Of a DNA stretch of 64,000 nt, positions 48,771-61,700 are shown in pieces. The DNA comes from Ectocarpus siliculosus (taxonomy: Eukaryota > Sar > Phaeophyceae > Ectocarpales > Ectocarpaceae): the NCBI GenBank assembly GCA_000310025.1, contig FN647962.1:360062-424061 (forward strand), read 5' to 3'. Positions within the stretch are counted from its first letter, which is position 1, and every line of letters starts with the position of its first letter. The position numbers were made by a program, and so were the translations under genes. The notes beneath the pieces were generated by a model, which was not told the DNA's origin, did not search any database, and worked only from the letters and a program-made list of their open reading frames with translations.

Positions 48771-51700
48771 TGCGGATGATGAGACAGCATGGGGAGGGAG
48801 GGAGGTAACACGAGAGGCAAGGGGCGGATGGCCATGCACACGGACCAAACGCGCACAGCAGGTGATTTGTGGCAAAGTACGGAAGGGTATCATCGGCCGT
48901 GCCTTGTTGTCTGGCCTCCTCTCTCTGTGAGGCAGAGTGAGTGCATTTCCTTACTCATTTTCACCCATCTTCTTTCCTTCAGATAGCTTTCCGATTTCAC
49001 CGTCACTCCGGAACATTTTCGAGAGGGAAAGCACTTGGTGAGTTATAATCCATGAAAACGTGTCCCAGCAGGAGGTGAAAAAATCTCACATGTCTTCCAC
49101 CCGTAGCAAGTTGAGAATCATGTTCCACTTCAGCCGGAACTGGCTCTCGAGCTTCGTAGCAGCACCAGTGAGCATCATCTGTATCGCCGTCACCGTGAGT
49201 AGCAGCAGCAGAAGCAGCAGCAGCAGCATCGTGGTCACGATCAGCGTGTTAGCACGACAAACAGCCTCGTGTGCCTGCTGACGTTGCTTTGCGCGACGCT
49301 GCTATTAGCGCCGGCTGAAACCTCGCGTACAACGTAAGAAGTGGCACGGCATGGTACCCACCGCACCTATTTACTACACCTCGAACGAGAATACCTTGTC
49401 CTTCATTGAAATTCCCGCTCGCCTCTCGACTTCAAGCTCGCCTCACCACCACCAAAAAACACTGTCTTGTCTTGCCACACAAAGGCTTCACTGCACACGT
49501 GCTTGTGTGTGTGTATGTGTCTCAAATAATTGATTCCGCTACCTTGACGTGCTGCTTCCTTCCACTGCGCAACAACAAAACCACAAAAACAGCAACGACC
49601 GTTGAGGTTCAAACAAGGCACGCAAAACGTCCACAAGAAGCGGACAAAATACGGGCGCCGAGTCATTCGAGACGGAACGACGTAGCTGTGCATGGATCGC
49701 ATCCCCGCTCCAGTGCTGTGCTGCAATGCCGGCCGTCCCGGTAGTTAACGTACACACGTTTCTATGATACGGAGTACATGCCTTTAGGTTGACCAGCGGA
49801 GGAGGCTCACTCCAGCAGGTGATGATGACGGTCCCGACCTTGTCTAGACCTCTTCTACCGGCTCGCCCAGCCATCTGAGTGTACTCTCCAGGAAGGAGGT
49901 CCCTGTTCACATTCACATTCCATTCCATCCCATTTCAATCCAATTTGGAGTGTTGTGCCGTTGCGGTGCGGAAATATGGTATCATGGGCGGCGCAAAGGG
50001 AAAGTTAGATCAAAGCAAGAAAACCCAGGGAGGGTGGGAACACGGCACGAACACAGGGTAACGTGGAACACATGTGGGACGCTTCGGCAAGTCGGGAAGC
50101 GCCATCAACAACAGCACGAAACTCGTGACCACTCATCGCCACATAACCCCCATCTTTGTACGACGTTCAAAATCACAGCTCTCGGCGGATCCGGCCAGCT
50201 CCGCCGGTTCAACGTCTTGCTCGCAAGCAACGTCGACCAAACCAACTCCCTGATCACAACTATCGCTCCGTTATAAGTAGAAAGCCCAATGCCATCTCGA
50301 ATGTCTCTCCATCGCTGCGTTCATGAGGTGTGACACATATCATGCGGCGAAGCAACTCCGTTCTGTAACGTAACGAACACAAAGCTAACAAAGCCCCGGC
50401 CTGAAAAACGGCAAATCGAGCCGCTCGGTCAGCCTCAACGGAGAAGCTGCTGTTGCGTTCGGCGGCAAGCCGCCTTCTGCTTCAGCAAAGCAGCTTCAGC
50501 AAAGCAGCTTCAGCAAAGCAGCTTCACCAAAGCACGGACATCCTTTCATCACCAAGCCTCCCTCTGCTTCAGCAAACCAGGGACATCCATATCATCGTGA
50601 TGATGATGAGATTGTACCTGAAATCTTTCCCGTCGTGCTTCCTGGTTCCGTTGAACACGACGGTTCTGGCGGGCATGTTGACTCCCATGGCAAACGTCTC
50701 GGTAGCAAACAAGACCTTCACCAATCCCCGGCTGAAGCAAATCTCCACAATCTCCTGTTGTTGTTTTTGCAAGGGGTGTGGTGTGTGTGGGGTGTGTGAG
50801 GGGGGATGTGAAGGTATGATGTGATGAAACACCCCTCAAAACAAAAAGACGATATCATCGAAAACAACGAATAGCGGTGATCACATGCAAAACGCCGGTG
50901 CAACATCCCCTTCAGACAACATGCACCCTGTGCACTGTGCACTGCTTGCTGCACCGCCAGTAAAACACCGTACAGAGAGGATGCCCACCGAGAAGCATTT
51001 TGCTATCCGTGAAAGGACGTTGAAATCGCAAAAGTGATTTAGCGGTCGGCTCCCACGACTTACATGTAGAGCAAGCAGTTGGGTGTAGGCTATATAACGC
51101 ATGAACAGCATGATTTACAGACAGAACTTGCCTTGAGGATGGGGAGCAGCCCACCGTGGTGCACGCCGATGCCTCGAGACAGCATTTCCTTGAGATTGAG
51201 CACCTGCAAACATCATGGCCATCACGGTGAATGATCCTCCTCCAGGCGCAGCATTCCAGAGCCACATCATCACCCCCTCGCTCACACGTATTCGACGGGT
51301 GCACCAGAGCATTTTCACATTTAATCCTATCGGATCTAGGTCAACCATCGCATCGCAAGTGACAATTCGCTTCGGCTTACGCATGCACCATCCGAGTGCC
51401 TTCAAGCGTCCACAACAGCAGTAAGCTGTTGCGTGTGAGTAACAACCGTAAAATAACAACAGAAAGTGTTGCGTGTGTGTGCGGTGGCACGCAAGCCCCA
51501 CCACTTCTCCACACCACACCTGAGGTAGTTGCGCGTCTTGATCTTGCAATCGTTTCACTGCCGTAGCACAGAAGAGGTGTATCTCACTCTTCTCCCTTTT
51601 CAGACACAAAAACAACAGCAGAGCGCACAGGAGCGGAAACAGACCGGCCAGGAATAAAGCTTTAGACGACCGTCCCTTTTGTCAGTCAGCTAAGAGAGCC

Positions 51701-54700
51701 CCAGCGGGAGCACAGCAGTTAGAACTGGATGGCTGGATTGTGACGGCGCGCGTGCTTTGCCAACAGATCGCTCTGCTCATCCCGTCGGCAACGGTACACC
51801 AACACAATCTGGTTGGATCCCAAACTGTCACCTGTGAAGCAAAAAGTTGCGTGAGCAAAACGCTACTTACAGTGAGTCAGCATTATTGATACGTGATACG
51901 TGATACGTGATACGTGATACGTGATACGCACAGCAGGTGTTACTGCTGTTGGCGTGAAACTGACTTGGCGGTGGTGAGCGTGACGCTGCTGAGCCCCTCG
52001 GCACACTCCTGGCACTTCTTCTTGCTGAACGAGAACACCACCACGGGCAGAAGCCCGTCTTTCTCCAGCTTCTTGATCAAGCTCTGCCACTGAGCCCTGA
52101 AGACAGAACAGAAACACAACGGCAGCAGTTAGCGGCAGTCAACAACCGACCATGAAAACAACCCACACCAAGTTATGCAAATGATTTGTCTTCCCACAGC
52201 AAAAGCGAGCGCACGATCGACCGAACCAAACTGGACGCCTGCGACAGCAGTGGTGCTTCACGGCGTTTCTTACCGTCAACGATCAACTACAAAAACGGAC
52301 AAAATATAGCGGCGGCAATTGCGAGCTCCGTGCACCTCACCTGCTTCCTTGCCCACCCCCCCTCCCGCCCCTGCCCCCCCTCCCGCCCCCTCCGCCCCTG
52401 CCTCCGCCCCTCCCACCCCGCCCCCCCCCTCCCCGTTGGCCTCCCCGTCCCGCTGCCGCCTTCTTGTCCTCCTTGCTCATTAGCATCGCGGCGGCTGCGT
52501 TGTACCCGTTCGACTCGAACTTGCCAAAGTTGTCCATGATCTAAGAGGAGGGTGTATGAGTGACGGGGGGTGGTGGCACCCGGTAAACACACTTAGACGA
52601 ACCTTATCCTTTCATTGTTAAAGCACGCGCTTTCAGGCAGACCGACAAGCTGCGCAACACAAACGTGACTGTTGTCGAAACAGCAGCATTATCATTGTTC
52701 GTTACTGTCGCAGCAAAATATAGGCAGGGGAAGCCGCCAGACCCACGAAGGGAGCACATCGGTCCAACCAGACAAAGAAGTCTTCGCGAACCGCCAGCGC
52801 AATATAGTCCACCCTTTCCTCCCACTCGCCGAAAATACGCATGTCACACTACACACTTATCTAAACCTAGCTAGCTGGGCAGCTCTGCCCGCCCGAAGGT
52901 CCAACGTTGTGAATTACGTGGTGCAAGCGCAGCAGACATTCCAGTGGACCAACAACGGTTTGGCTCCTACCGGAATGCCTTGATGGCCACCGAGTGGACA
53001 CAGCACCCTTGCGGTGGGAAAAACAACCCTTGGTGGTGGGTGGGGGGTGGCAACGTTAAGGTTGCTCTCACCGGGTGCAGCTCGTTCCCCGCCAAGAGGT
53101 TGTGCTCCAGCGGAACTGGTCGATACGTTGTCGTGATCACGTGGACCTACAGCGTTGGATAACCAAGCACAAACACACACAGACACGCACGTGTTACATC
53201 GCTGAGTCATGATGCATTCCGACACAGGCGGGCACGCAGAACCAATCAGCGTCGCCGAATATGTAACAATAAATTGTAAGAGGCCAGCGAACACCTGCTA
53301 CGATAGGTGTGTAGCCTGCACTCGGTCCACGCACCGCTCACAAATAACATTTGCTCTTGCCGCAAGCTGGAGTTCGACGGGTATGTCATGCATCACGTTC
53401 CAAGGTTCTCACCGGCTTGCGCTTGGTGCGGCCTATCCAGTCGCAGAACTCCACGGTGTTGGGAGTCGTAGCCGAGAGGAAGATCATGTTGGCGTGCTCC
53501 GGCAGCATGATGATCACCTCCTCCCACACCACGCCTCTCTCCGAGTCGTTAACGTAGTGCACCTTCGGGTAGGTTACACGGCATCATCGACGACACAACA
53601 CAGCAGCAGCTGCACAGAGTGAGGTGGTACGTGACACGGCCGTATGACCAGCGACAATGGATACCACCATTTGGGCGAACAAGATTCCTACGAGGATCGT
53701 AGCAACCTCCAACACACACAGCAGTACTATCGTGGAGAAGGCAGCTACCAATCTCACCATCCAGTACACCAGACCAGAACCGCCAAATAGGAAGGTAACA
53801 AGGTCCAGAACAACAACTGTGTGCAAGGCCAGAACAACAACTGTGTGCAAGGTCCAGAACAACAACTGTGTGCAAGGCCAGAACAACAACTGTGTGCAAG
53901 GTCCAGAACAACAACTGTGTGTGTACACACACAGGCTGCTACGGTGGCACACAACCTACCGGCCGTTGGTGGCGGAACGAGTCAACAAAAGAAACACACG
54001 ACGTGCGCTCCGTTCCTACAACCACAGGCTGTGGTGCAGAGTGTTTAACCAACAACCAGCCAGCCAGCGCGTACTGCTGTACCTCGTCGAAGATAACCCA
54101 CTCGATATCCCGAATGAGGTCGGCCCCCCTGTAGAGCATCGACCGGAGAATCTCGGTCGTCATGATGAGGCAGGAAGCCTCTGGGTTGATCGACACGTCT
54201 CCCGTGATGAGACCCACGTCTCCGAACCGAGTCTTGACAGTCCAGTCCAAGGGAACAAAACACACAATTAAAGATAATACGACAAAAGATATTCTCAAGC
54301 AAAAGGGAAGTAAGTCTTGCGAGAAGCGAACAAAAACCTCGAAACAGGACTAACATGCCTAAGAGGAAGCTGGTTGAGAAAAATATAAATAGGACGAAAG
54401 GACGGTACGACCCTGCCGTACCAAAACGGTCCCACCAAACAGCAGCCCGTTTGGTACCGCACACGAATACCGATGGACGAATCGCTCACGTCTCGTTCAA
54501 CCAACCCTACACCCGCAAAACTACAAGCTCCCCGTGCACAAAAAACCAAACGCTGTACAGAAAAAACACCGCGTCCATCGTTCCCCGCTGAGTTGTACCA
54601 CCGCACTAGGGCCCCCGAGAACGAACAAGACACCGTGAGTGTCAAGGTCTTCCTTCGTTAGTTCGCGAGCGAGGACGTCGGTCGGTCACCCCCCCCCCCC

Positions 54701-55693
54701 CCTCGCCCTTCACCCAAGCCTTAAACAAGAAGAGCCACCAACCTTGAAGTCTCTGTACTTCTGGTTGGAGAGGGCCTTGATCGGGCTGGTGTAGATGGCT
54801 CGGGTCATGTGCTGCTGCGCCATGGCAATGGCGTACTCCGCCACGACCGTCTTTCCCGCCGAGGTGTGGGCCGACACAAACACGCACTCCGCTCGCTGGC
54901 AGTGATAACGATGATTGGATGTAATCGACACGGCCGGAAACAACCAACAGCGCTCAGCTCAGCGACGAGCACTCAGTGAATGAATATAATACCGGCCGTG
55001 GGTGCGAAAGAAAGGATTTGATATGGCCACATCGAGGGGGGTAATTCGCTGGCTGATGCAATACGGAAGAAGGAGTGTCTGGATGACGGTATCCATCAGC
55101 GAAAAGGCAACAGGTAACGTGGCAAGACACGCGGGGGGGGGGAAGGCGAGCACCTGCCCGCAATCGTCTCCGAACTTCCGCGAGATTTTGGCGACACAGT
55201 ACCTGTACCCAGAAGGGTGGGCACGCGAAGTATGTACGGCCAATCGCATCCCACCTTCACAAACGAGTGCAAAGCTCAACCCACCAACGGATGATAAAAA
55301 CCCGGGGCCAAGCTGAAATGAGCACCTACACGCCGAAACGAGCACCTACGTGAGCAATCAGTTCCGCCCGCCCCCGCGCACCTTTTCATCCACTTGGAAA
55401 AAACAAAAAACATAAATACGATCATCGCCCCACGCAAACGACACCCGGTGAAGCGAGACATGCCTACAATCCCTCCTTGTTTCTGGTTTCCACAAAAACA
55501 AGAACGTGCCAGACCAAGAACACTAATACCATACACCGCCTTGGCACACATACATACGCACGCAAGCTCTCACCTCTAACCTAGCCACAGCCTGCTTCTG
55601 GAAACCGTCCAGGGTGAAAGGGAACCGGTGTGCCGGGCGAGGCACGAGAGCGTCGAAGTCCGACACGTCCAGCAGCTCGGTGACAGCCCACTT

Positions 55694-55724
<31 letters not shown>

Positions 55725-58700
55725 CTGTTCTTCGCAGCGGAACCTCCACCGCCCCCTGTGGGCTTGTCGGCGGCGAGGGCGAAGGAGCCTTTCGTCGACG
55801 CGGACGTTGATGCGGAGAGGGCCGGCCGCTTGCGCTCGTCGGGGGTCTTGAGGAGGTGCTCCGTCATGGATCGCTGAAGACACAGGGCCAGCAGGCGTGT
55901 TGCACGTGCGTGCACGCGACAAGCATTGGTTCTGTTAACTGAGTGCTTCGGCAGGTCGGGGCCTAGCTAGTATATGTTGAGCAAATCGCTCATGGCGAAA
56001 GTTTCTCTACTACACTGAATCTCAGAGCGCGAAATACACAAAACAAGAGAAAAGCCTGCGGTGCCATCGTACTACAGGGACATTCCTGTGACTGCCCACC
56101 TGGTGAACAGTGGGCGGCCTTCCCAGCCCTCCACCCTGTGTCGCCGACGACAGGAGAGAATCCAAAGGTGCCTCATTTCCTTGGTCTTCTCCGTCTCCTT
56201 CTTTCGTTCCACCGGACGTCGACAGCGATAGCACCTCTAGTCCCGATTCCAAGCGCTCCTGAGAAAGCCCTCTGTAACAAACAGAGCAAACAATCAACGA
56301 ACTATCAACTGATAAGACAGGCGATTCACACACAAACAAGGCATGGCTTACAATTGCTTATCCACAGCCACAAGGCACGGAACAAATGGGCTCAACTATG
56401 GACTGTCCAGTTCAACACAGGCTTGGTCGGCACCAAACGTCGACGAAAAATGTAGATAAACGACACACAAGCGCTTTTGCGCCTGACGCACAACACACAA
56501 CACGTTCCACCCTTAAACCGCGCACCGAAACCAATGCGAGCACACTAATATACCATTCGAGCACACTATTACACCATAGTCATAAGGCAGGCACCAAACA
56601 AATCCCACTCAACACACAGCCTATAGATGAGAGATGAATCAACAAAGCCCCGCCACAGAGGACCTCTAGCAACCCTGAACCGCCTCCACACTCTCACTCG
56701 CCCTGCTGCGCCGCTCCTTGCGCCTGTATCAAGCCGCATGCCTGTGTGCGCGTCTACGGCTTTTCCGTCGCCGTGGTCACTGCCCTCGCTGCCGTCGTCG
56801 CTTCCTTCACTGCCCTCCTCGCTGCTGAGATCGCTGTCCAGCTCGGCGAAGAGAGAGCTGAAGTCGATCGTGCTGCCCTCCGCGCCTGGGCGTGCTTTCG
56901 GGGCCTGTGGCGAAGTGAAAGCATGCACAAGTTACCCTCTCGCCAAGACTTGACGGGCTAATTATATGCACGCGGCTCCATCACTCACATGTGTCACCAA
57001 AAACAAAATAGACGGATACGTACCAAGGCCATTTCTCTTCGAGCACGATCAAGATGTGGGCTACACTTCTACATTCTCGCAGCTATCTATGGTGCAACGA
57101 TAGCACGGCATGCATCGGACCTCGTCCCCAGAGGACGACCATTCCGCGGCAAATGAACACTCGCGAACCAACATAACAGCGGAGCAAACGGGCAACGAAG
57201 ACGGAGCCGTAGATCCTCAACAACCCTCGAGAAGACCCGACTCTGGCTGCTGCTTCATGTTTTCAGCTTCAAGAGCCCGGAAAAAACAAAACAATCTACA
57301 TCAAACCTACAAGGTTCGCAACCCTGGGCGTCGTCCGTAGTGTACATGCGCGTTTACCGATCGCAGCGACCCGCAACTCAACCCCTGCGGTTCTCCCAGA
57401 ATCAAGGGTATACCCGGTACTATGCTATCCCAAGCGAAAACAAGTTGGCAAGCTGTGAGTCTGCTCGGCCCCTTCAGACGTCGAACGACATTCCGTACTC
57501 CCAAGGCGGAAAGGTATCAATACATTATAATGGTACTCGGTTCTTCCATGCGTTCATTGCGTTGAGCCCACCTGCATTCTCTGGGGGCCTGAAGGCTTAG
57601 ACGTGGCCTTGGGCGCGCCTCCGATCTTCGGCGGGGGTGGAAGCTCCTCTGCCTCTGCCTCGCCGCCACCACCAGTGCCGCTAGCCCCTTCACCAGCGCC
57701 AGCACTCTCAGCGCGAGCCTTGGCGTCCACGATTCTCCGTCGGCGTGCTTGCCCTGCCCACAGAGGAGCCCCCTCGGCCACGTGGTCCGCCGTGAGCCCC
57801 GTCGAGAACGACACGTTCGGGGGAACTGAAAGGAGAGGGATCTGTGAATCCGGGTCTACAGGAGAAAAGTAGGGGGGTGGGGGGTGGGGGTGGGGGGCGT
57901 ACTCTCATGTTTCGCTTGCCTTTGTTGTTAGACCATTGACCACGTGTACTCGAGAGGACGGAACATTCTTCCTACAGGACCGATCACTGACGGCAAATCG
58001 TTCCTTCATACAGTACTTTGCCAAGGTGGCTCAAAATATTTTTAATCCTATCTATCCTATCGATATCAACCCCCGCCTGTTCAGTTCACTTCTTCACCCC
58101 AGTTATAGCTACCATCCTCTCCTGGCTATTCCGAGGTGTGTGTGGGGGTCGGGACTGGCAATAGGGCTGGCTGGCCACCAGAGTCGCCTCAGAGCTCGAC
58201 GACGACGCAGTAGTGCTGCTGCTACAACTCCTTGTTCTGCCGGCAAGAGTATCTGGAGTGCGGCACGACTCACCCAGCGCAGCGACGCTCTCCGCAACGG
58301 CCAGATCGGACATGTAGTCGTGTTGCTGCGCGGGTTTGGCTGAGAAGGCCGTGTTCTTCACGCGCTGTCCGGCGCCACCTTCAGCACCCGCGTAGGGCAA
58401 GTCCTACTCAAAACAGTCAAACACACAGCAGACAGGCGAGACCGTAGCAGGGAACAGACGGTAAGCTTGCAGAACATCTAAACGGAGACCGAAAAACCGA
58501 TGAGTGATACCTGGTGATGAGTCCAACCGGAGAGAAAGCAGTCTCGGTCACGGAGGTGGCAAGAGACACATCAAATCAGTGCAGAAGCAGTCAACAGCAG
58601 CAGTGGTGAGTCGTCAGCTGCTAGGTGGGAACCCTGATCACCCCAACTCGTGCTGTTGTATCGTGCATGATTCATCAACCAGCCATTTGATAACCACCTT

Positions 58701-61700
58701 CAACTACAACACCACGAGGCGTCGTTCACCTCTGGAGAAACCGTACTTGCAAAGCAGCCCACAACTCAGTTAAAAATAAAATTCGACTCATTGTGGATAA
58801 CAGGTGTAGAAGTGCTGTAACAATTGTAACAATTGTTGCACATACAAAAGTAGGACCAAGATACAATCCGAACGGAGTATCTTACTGATGGTTGATCAGC
58901 AAGAAACCCGACTATGGATGCGTCCCTCTTGGCGCCACCTGCGGAGCTGGGGAATCCGAGACCCTCGGGCTTGGTCTCCCTCGCCCCTCCGGCGGCACTC
59001 TCTGTCTTTGCTCTCTCTTCTGAGACCCTCTCCTCTCTAAATCTCAACGAAGAAAACCGCCAGCCCTTAGTAGCGGGTAAAGACTACTGCGACCTGGGCC
59101 TCCCCACAACGAGGGAAGCCTGTGCCCTCATCATGCGGTAGTCTCTTCCTTCCAACACAGCAACTCCTACGACTTCCATAGATCTTCGTCGATCTACATG
59201 TGCAGCAGTACCTCTCCGCCAGGAGTGAAGGGGTTCATGTTTCCCGTCTTCCCTCTGGCGTACTGCGACAGCCTCGTTGTGGGCTTGTCCAGAGTTCCCA
59301 CGGAGTAACCGCCGGCGCTGTCTCCGTCCAGCGGTACCTCCTCAACCTGAACAGCCAGAGAAGCAAGCCGTTTCGGATAGACGCTGCTGTCACACAACCG
59401 TGCGAAGGGTACCGGGGCCTTCTTAAACAACGGTAGATGCAACTTGGTCTGATCTATGTATTGCCACCAGACAACCCAACACATGCTATGTTTACATATT
59501 TTCTATGGTAAATTTATGTCGGCGGCTGTCGTAAACCAAGCAGCTCCTTCCCAGCTAGCTGCCTGTACAGCGCACAGCGTCTTGAAAGAATACCATGTAT
59601 GCGGTGCACGTGACACGTTCATCAACAGAGAACGCAAGGGTAAAGCCCGCGTTGCCAGGGCCACACCGACGCACGAAAAAAAAAAACAAGACTGGAGCAC
59701 ACAGCAAAATTTCCTGGGGCGCACAAGCGAGACCACGGTTGAATAGACCAGTGGAGCAAAAATTGCCGGTGGTCTTCCAAGAGAAGCATCTACCAAACAC
59801 TGTGTACTGACGCAACGAACGAAGCATTTTCTCTCACGTTGGGGAGGTGTTCGTAGCGCATCCGGAATATTCAAGGGGGGCGGTGACGAACGATATCTGC
59901 ACCCGTCTCACCTCCCATCCACTATCCAGGTCCCGGCGGGCAGGAGGGAACGGGCCGTGGTGCCCTAGGGAGCTACCGAGGAAGGTCTTGAGGTCCTTGG
60001 CCGGCTTCACCGCCTGGAGAGCGCGTAGCCAGCGAGAGAATGACCCATCACACCGTTTCGTGTAAGATTGGTGAATACTACTGTGCTGTGGGGGTGTGCT
60101 ACCCGTCAATTATGGACAGTTTCTGACTACTGCACAAGATTTGACCAACTTGCGCTTGAATCATGGACCCATTCACGAGTTATGCCCATATTAAGTTGAA
60201 GACGTACGTGCGACACTGACTCAACTTTGGAGAGCGGCAAAGTTATTATTTAGGAGAGAGATTCGGACAACTTGACATCGGTGCTACGGCGAGCTCACAG
60301 ACGGAGGGCCCTATTCAATCACAGGCTCCAACACGGCTAAGTGGGGGACCCGAACAGTTTTTTCTAGATCAAGCTCCAACGCTGCTGGCGGACATGACGA
60401 TGCTCATATCACACCCACCAACACACCAACACGTTGTAACCAAACAAAAGAGAAAGTCAAAAATAGCAACGCACTGTACGTCCGGACGTGAAAGGCGAAA
60501 CACACCCAGAACCCACGCGACGCCCAGTATCAAAACAGCCACGACTCCAAATGCTACGGCTGCAGCGTACGCGCGACATGCGTTCGAGGAACTCAGCTCG
60601 TGGGAGGAAGAAGAGGACACACAAAAAGACCCACGCACCATGGTTGACCGTGCTTGAGACATGGCTACGGTAAGGAGGCTGCTCCCAATGCTTCTCGACC
60701 AAGTAGTTTTGTCGAACCACTTGTCGACGCCTTCCTCCCGCGTCTCGGCGGCGATGTGGGCCGACACATTCAGGTACCTAACATAGATGCGCGCAACGTA
60801 GAGTGTTCGGTGAAAACAAGCCTAAGAAATCTGGCGCTCTTACCGGCCGGGTAGGCCATAGCTTGTGTACAGCGCGTGATTTTTTTTTATTGGTGCACGC
60901 AGAAATGATTCCTTTGGCAAGAGTAAGGAAAATAAGTATGGGGACACCATCGTTAACGCCGGACGTCTCCACACGACTGGAATGGTTCCAACGCCACTTC
61001 TAACGATGGGTATCATTTCTCGAAGCTCCCAAACGAAGAACGTCCCAACCATGGGGGGGGGATCCAAACGAGACGAGCATCTCGCAGCGACAGTCTTGCA
61101 CCAGTCTGTGGAACGCGCAAGCACTGCTGAGCGGGACGACGCCGGGGACACGGCGATCTGCTGTCGAAAACCGATGGGCGCGCACGATGCAGCCACCACC
61201 GTCCGTGGACCTCTGTGGCCGTAAGGATGTGCTCCACCAGGCGTTTGCTCTCAACTTGAGACAACAAGACCAAGCCGTGTGGCATCGAGTTCTCAAGCAC
61301 CAAGTTGTAAGGGGGCACCACGCTAATCGTCGCGTACACAAGACGGTCGCAAGCAGAATCTTGTTCAGCTCACCGAAAGACGGACACACAACTGCTCCAT
61401 GCCTAAATATGCCGAGGTTTCACAACCAACCGTGGGTGCTACTTTGGTGGCACGCATGATTGTACGCATAAGCAGCGTGCACCTGTGCACACCAAATAAC
61501 TATTTTTTTTGTATTTTACCTGTCTTGAAGTTCTTGCCGGCAGGGCGGGGCCAACGTCGGCAAAGAAGACGCCCCGAAGGGTAAGGTGGACGTGCTCATC
61601 ATATCTCGCCACCTCTCACCCCTGCCGCTGCTGCTACCGCCCTGGCTGGAGGCATCATCATCATTGCCTTGGCAGGGAGCATCTACCGCTGTTGTTGGCA

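Noticed and set aside
52186-52539. Proline-rich open frame (+)
   Set aside because: It is the antisense shadow of the RGG-rich SKI2 exon.
53800-53921. CRISPR-like array
   Set aside because: Units are directly adjacent with no unique spacers, and the setting is an intron of a eukaryotic gene.
53657-54271. Open frame of 204 codons (+)
   Set aside because: It runs antisense through SKI2 exon 54232-54083 and through the minisatellite; its repeated residues come from the tandem units.
58180-58407. Additional SKI2 exon
   Set aside because: It has a good acceptor (TAG before 58407) but only one phase is open, which does not fit the phase of the neighbouring exons, and the donor is weak.
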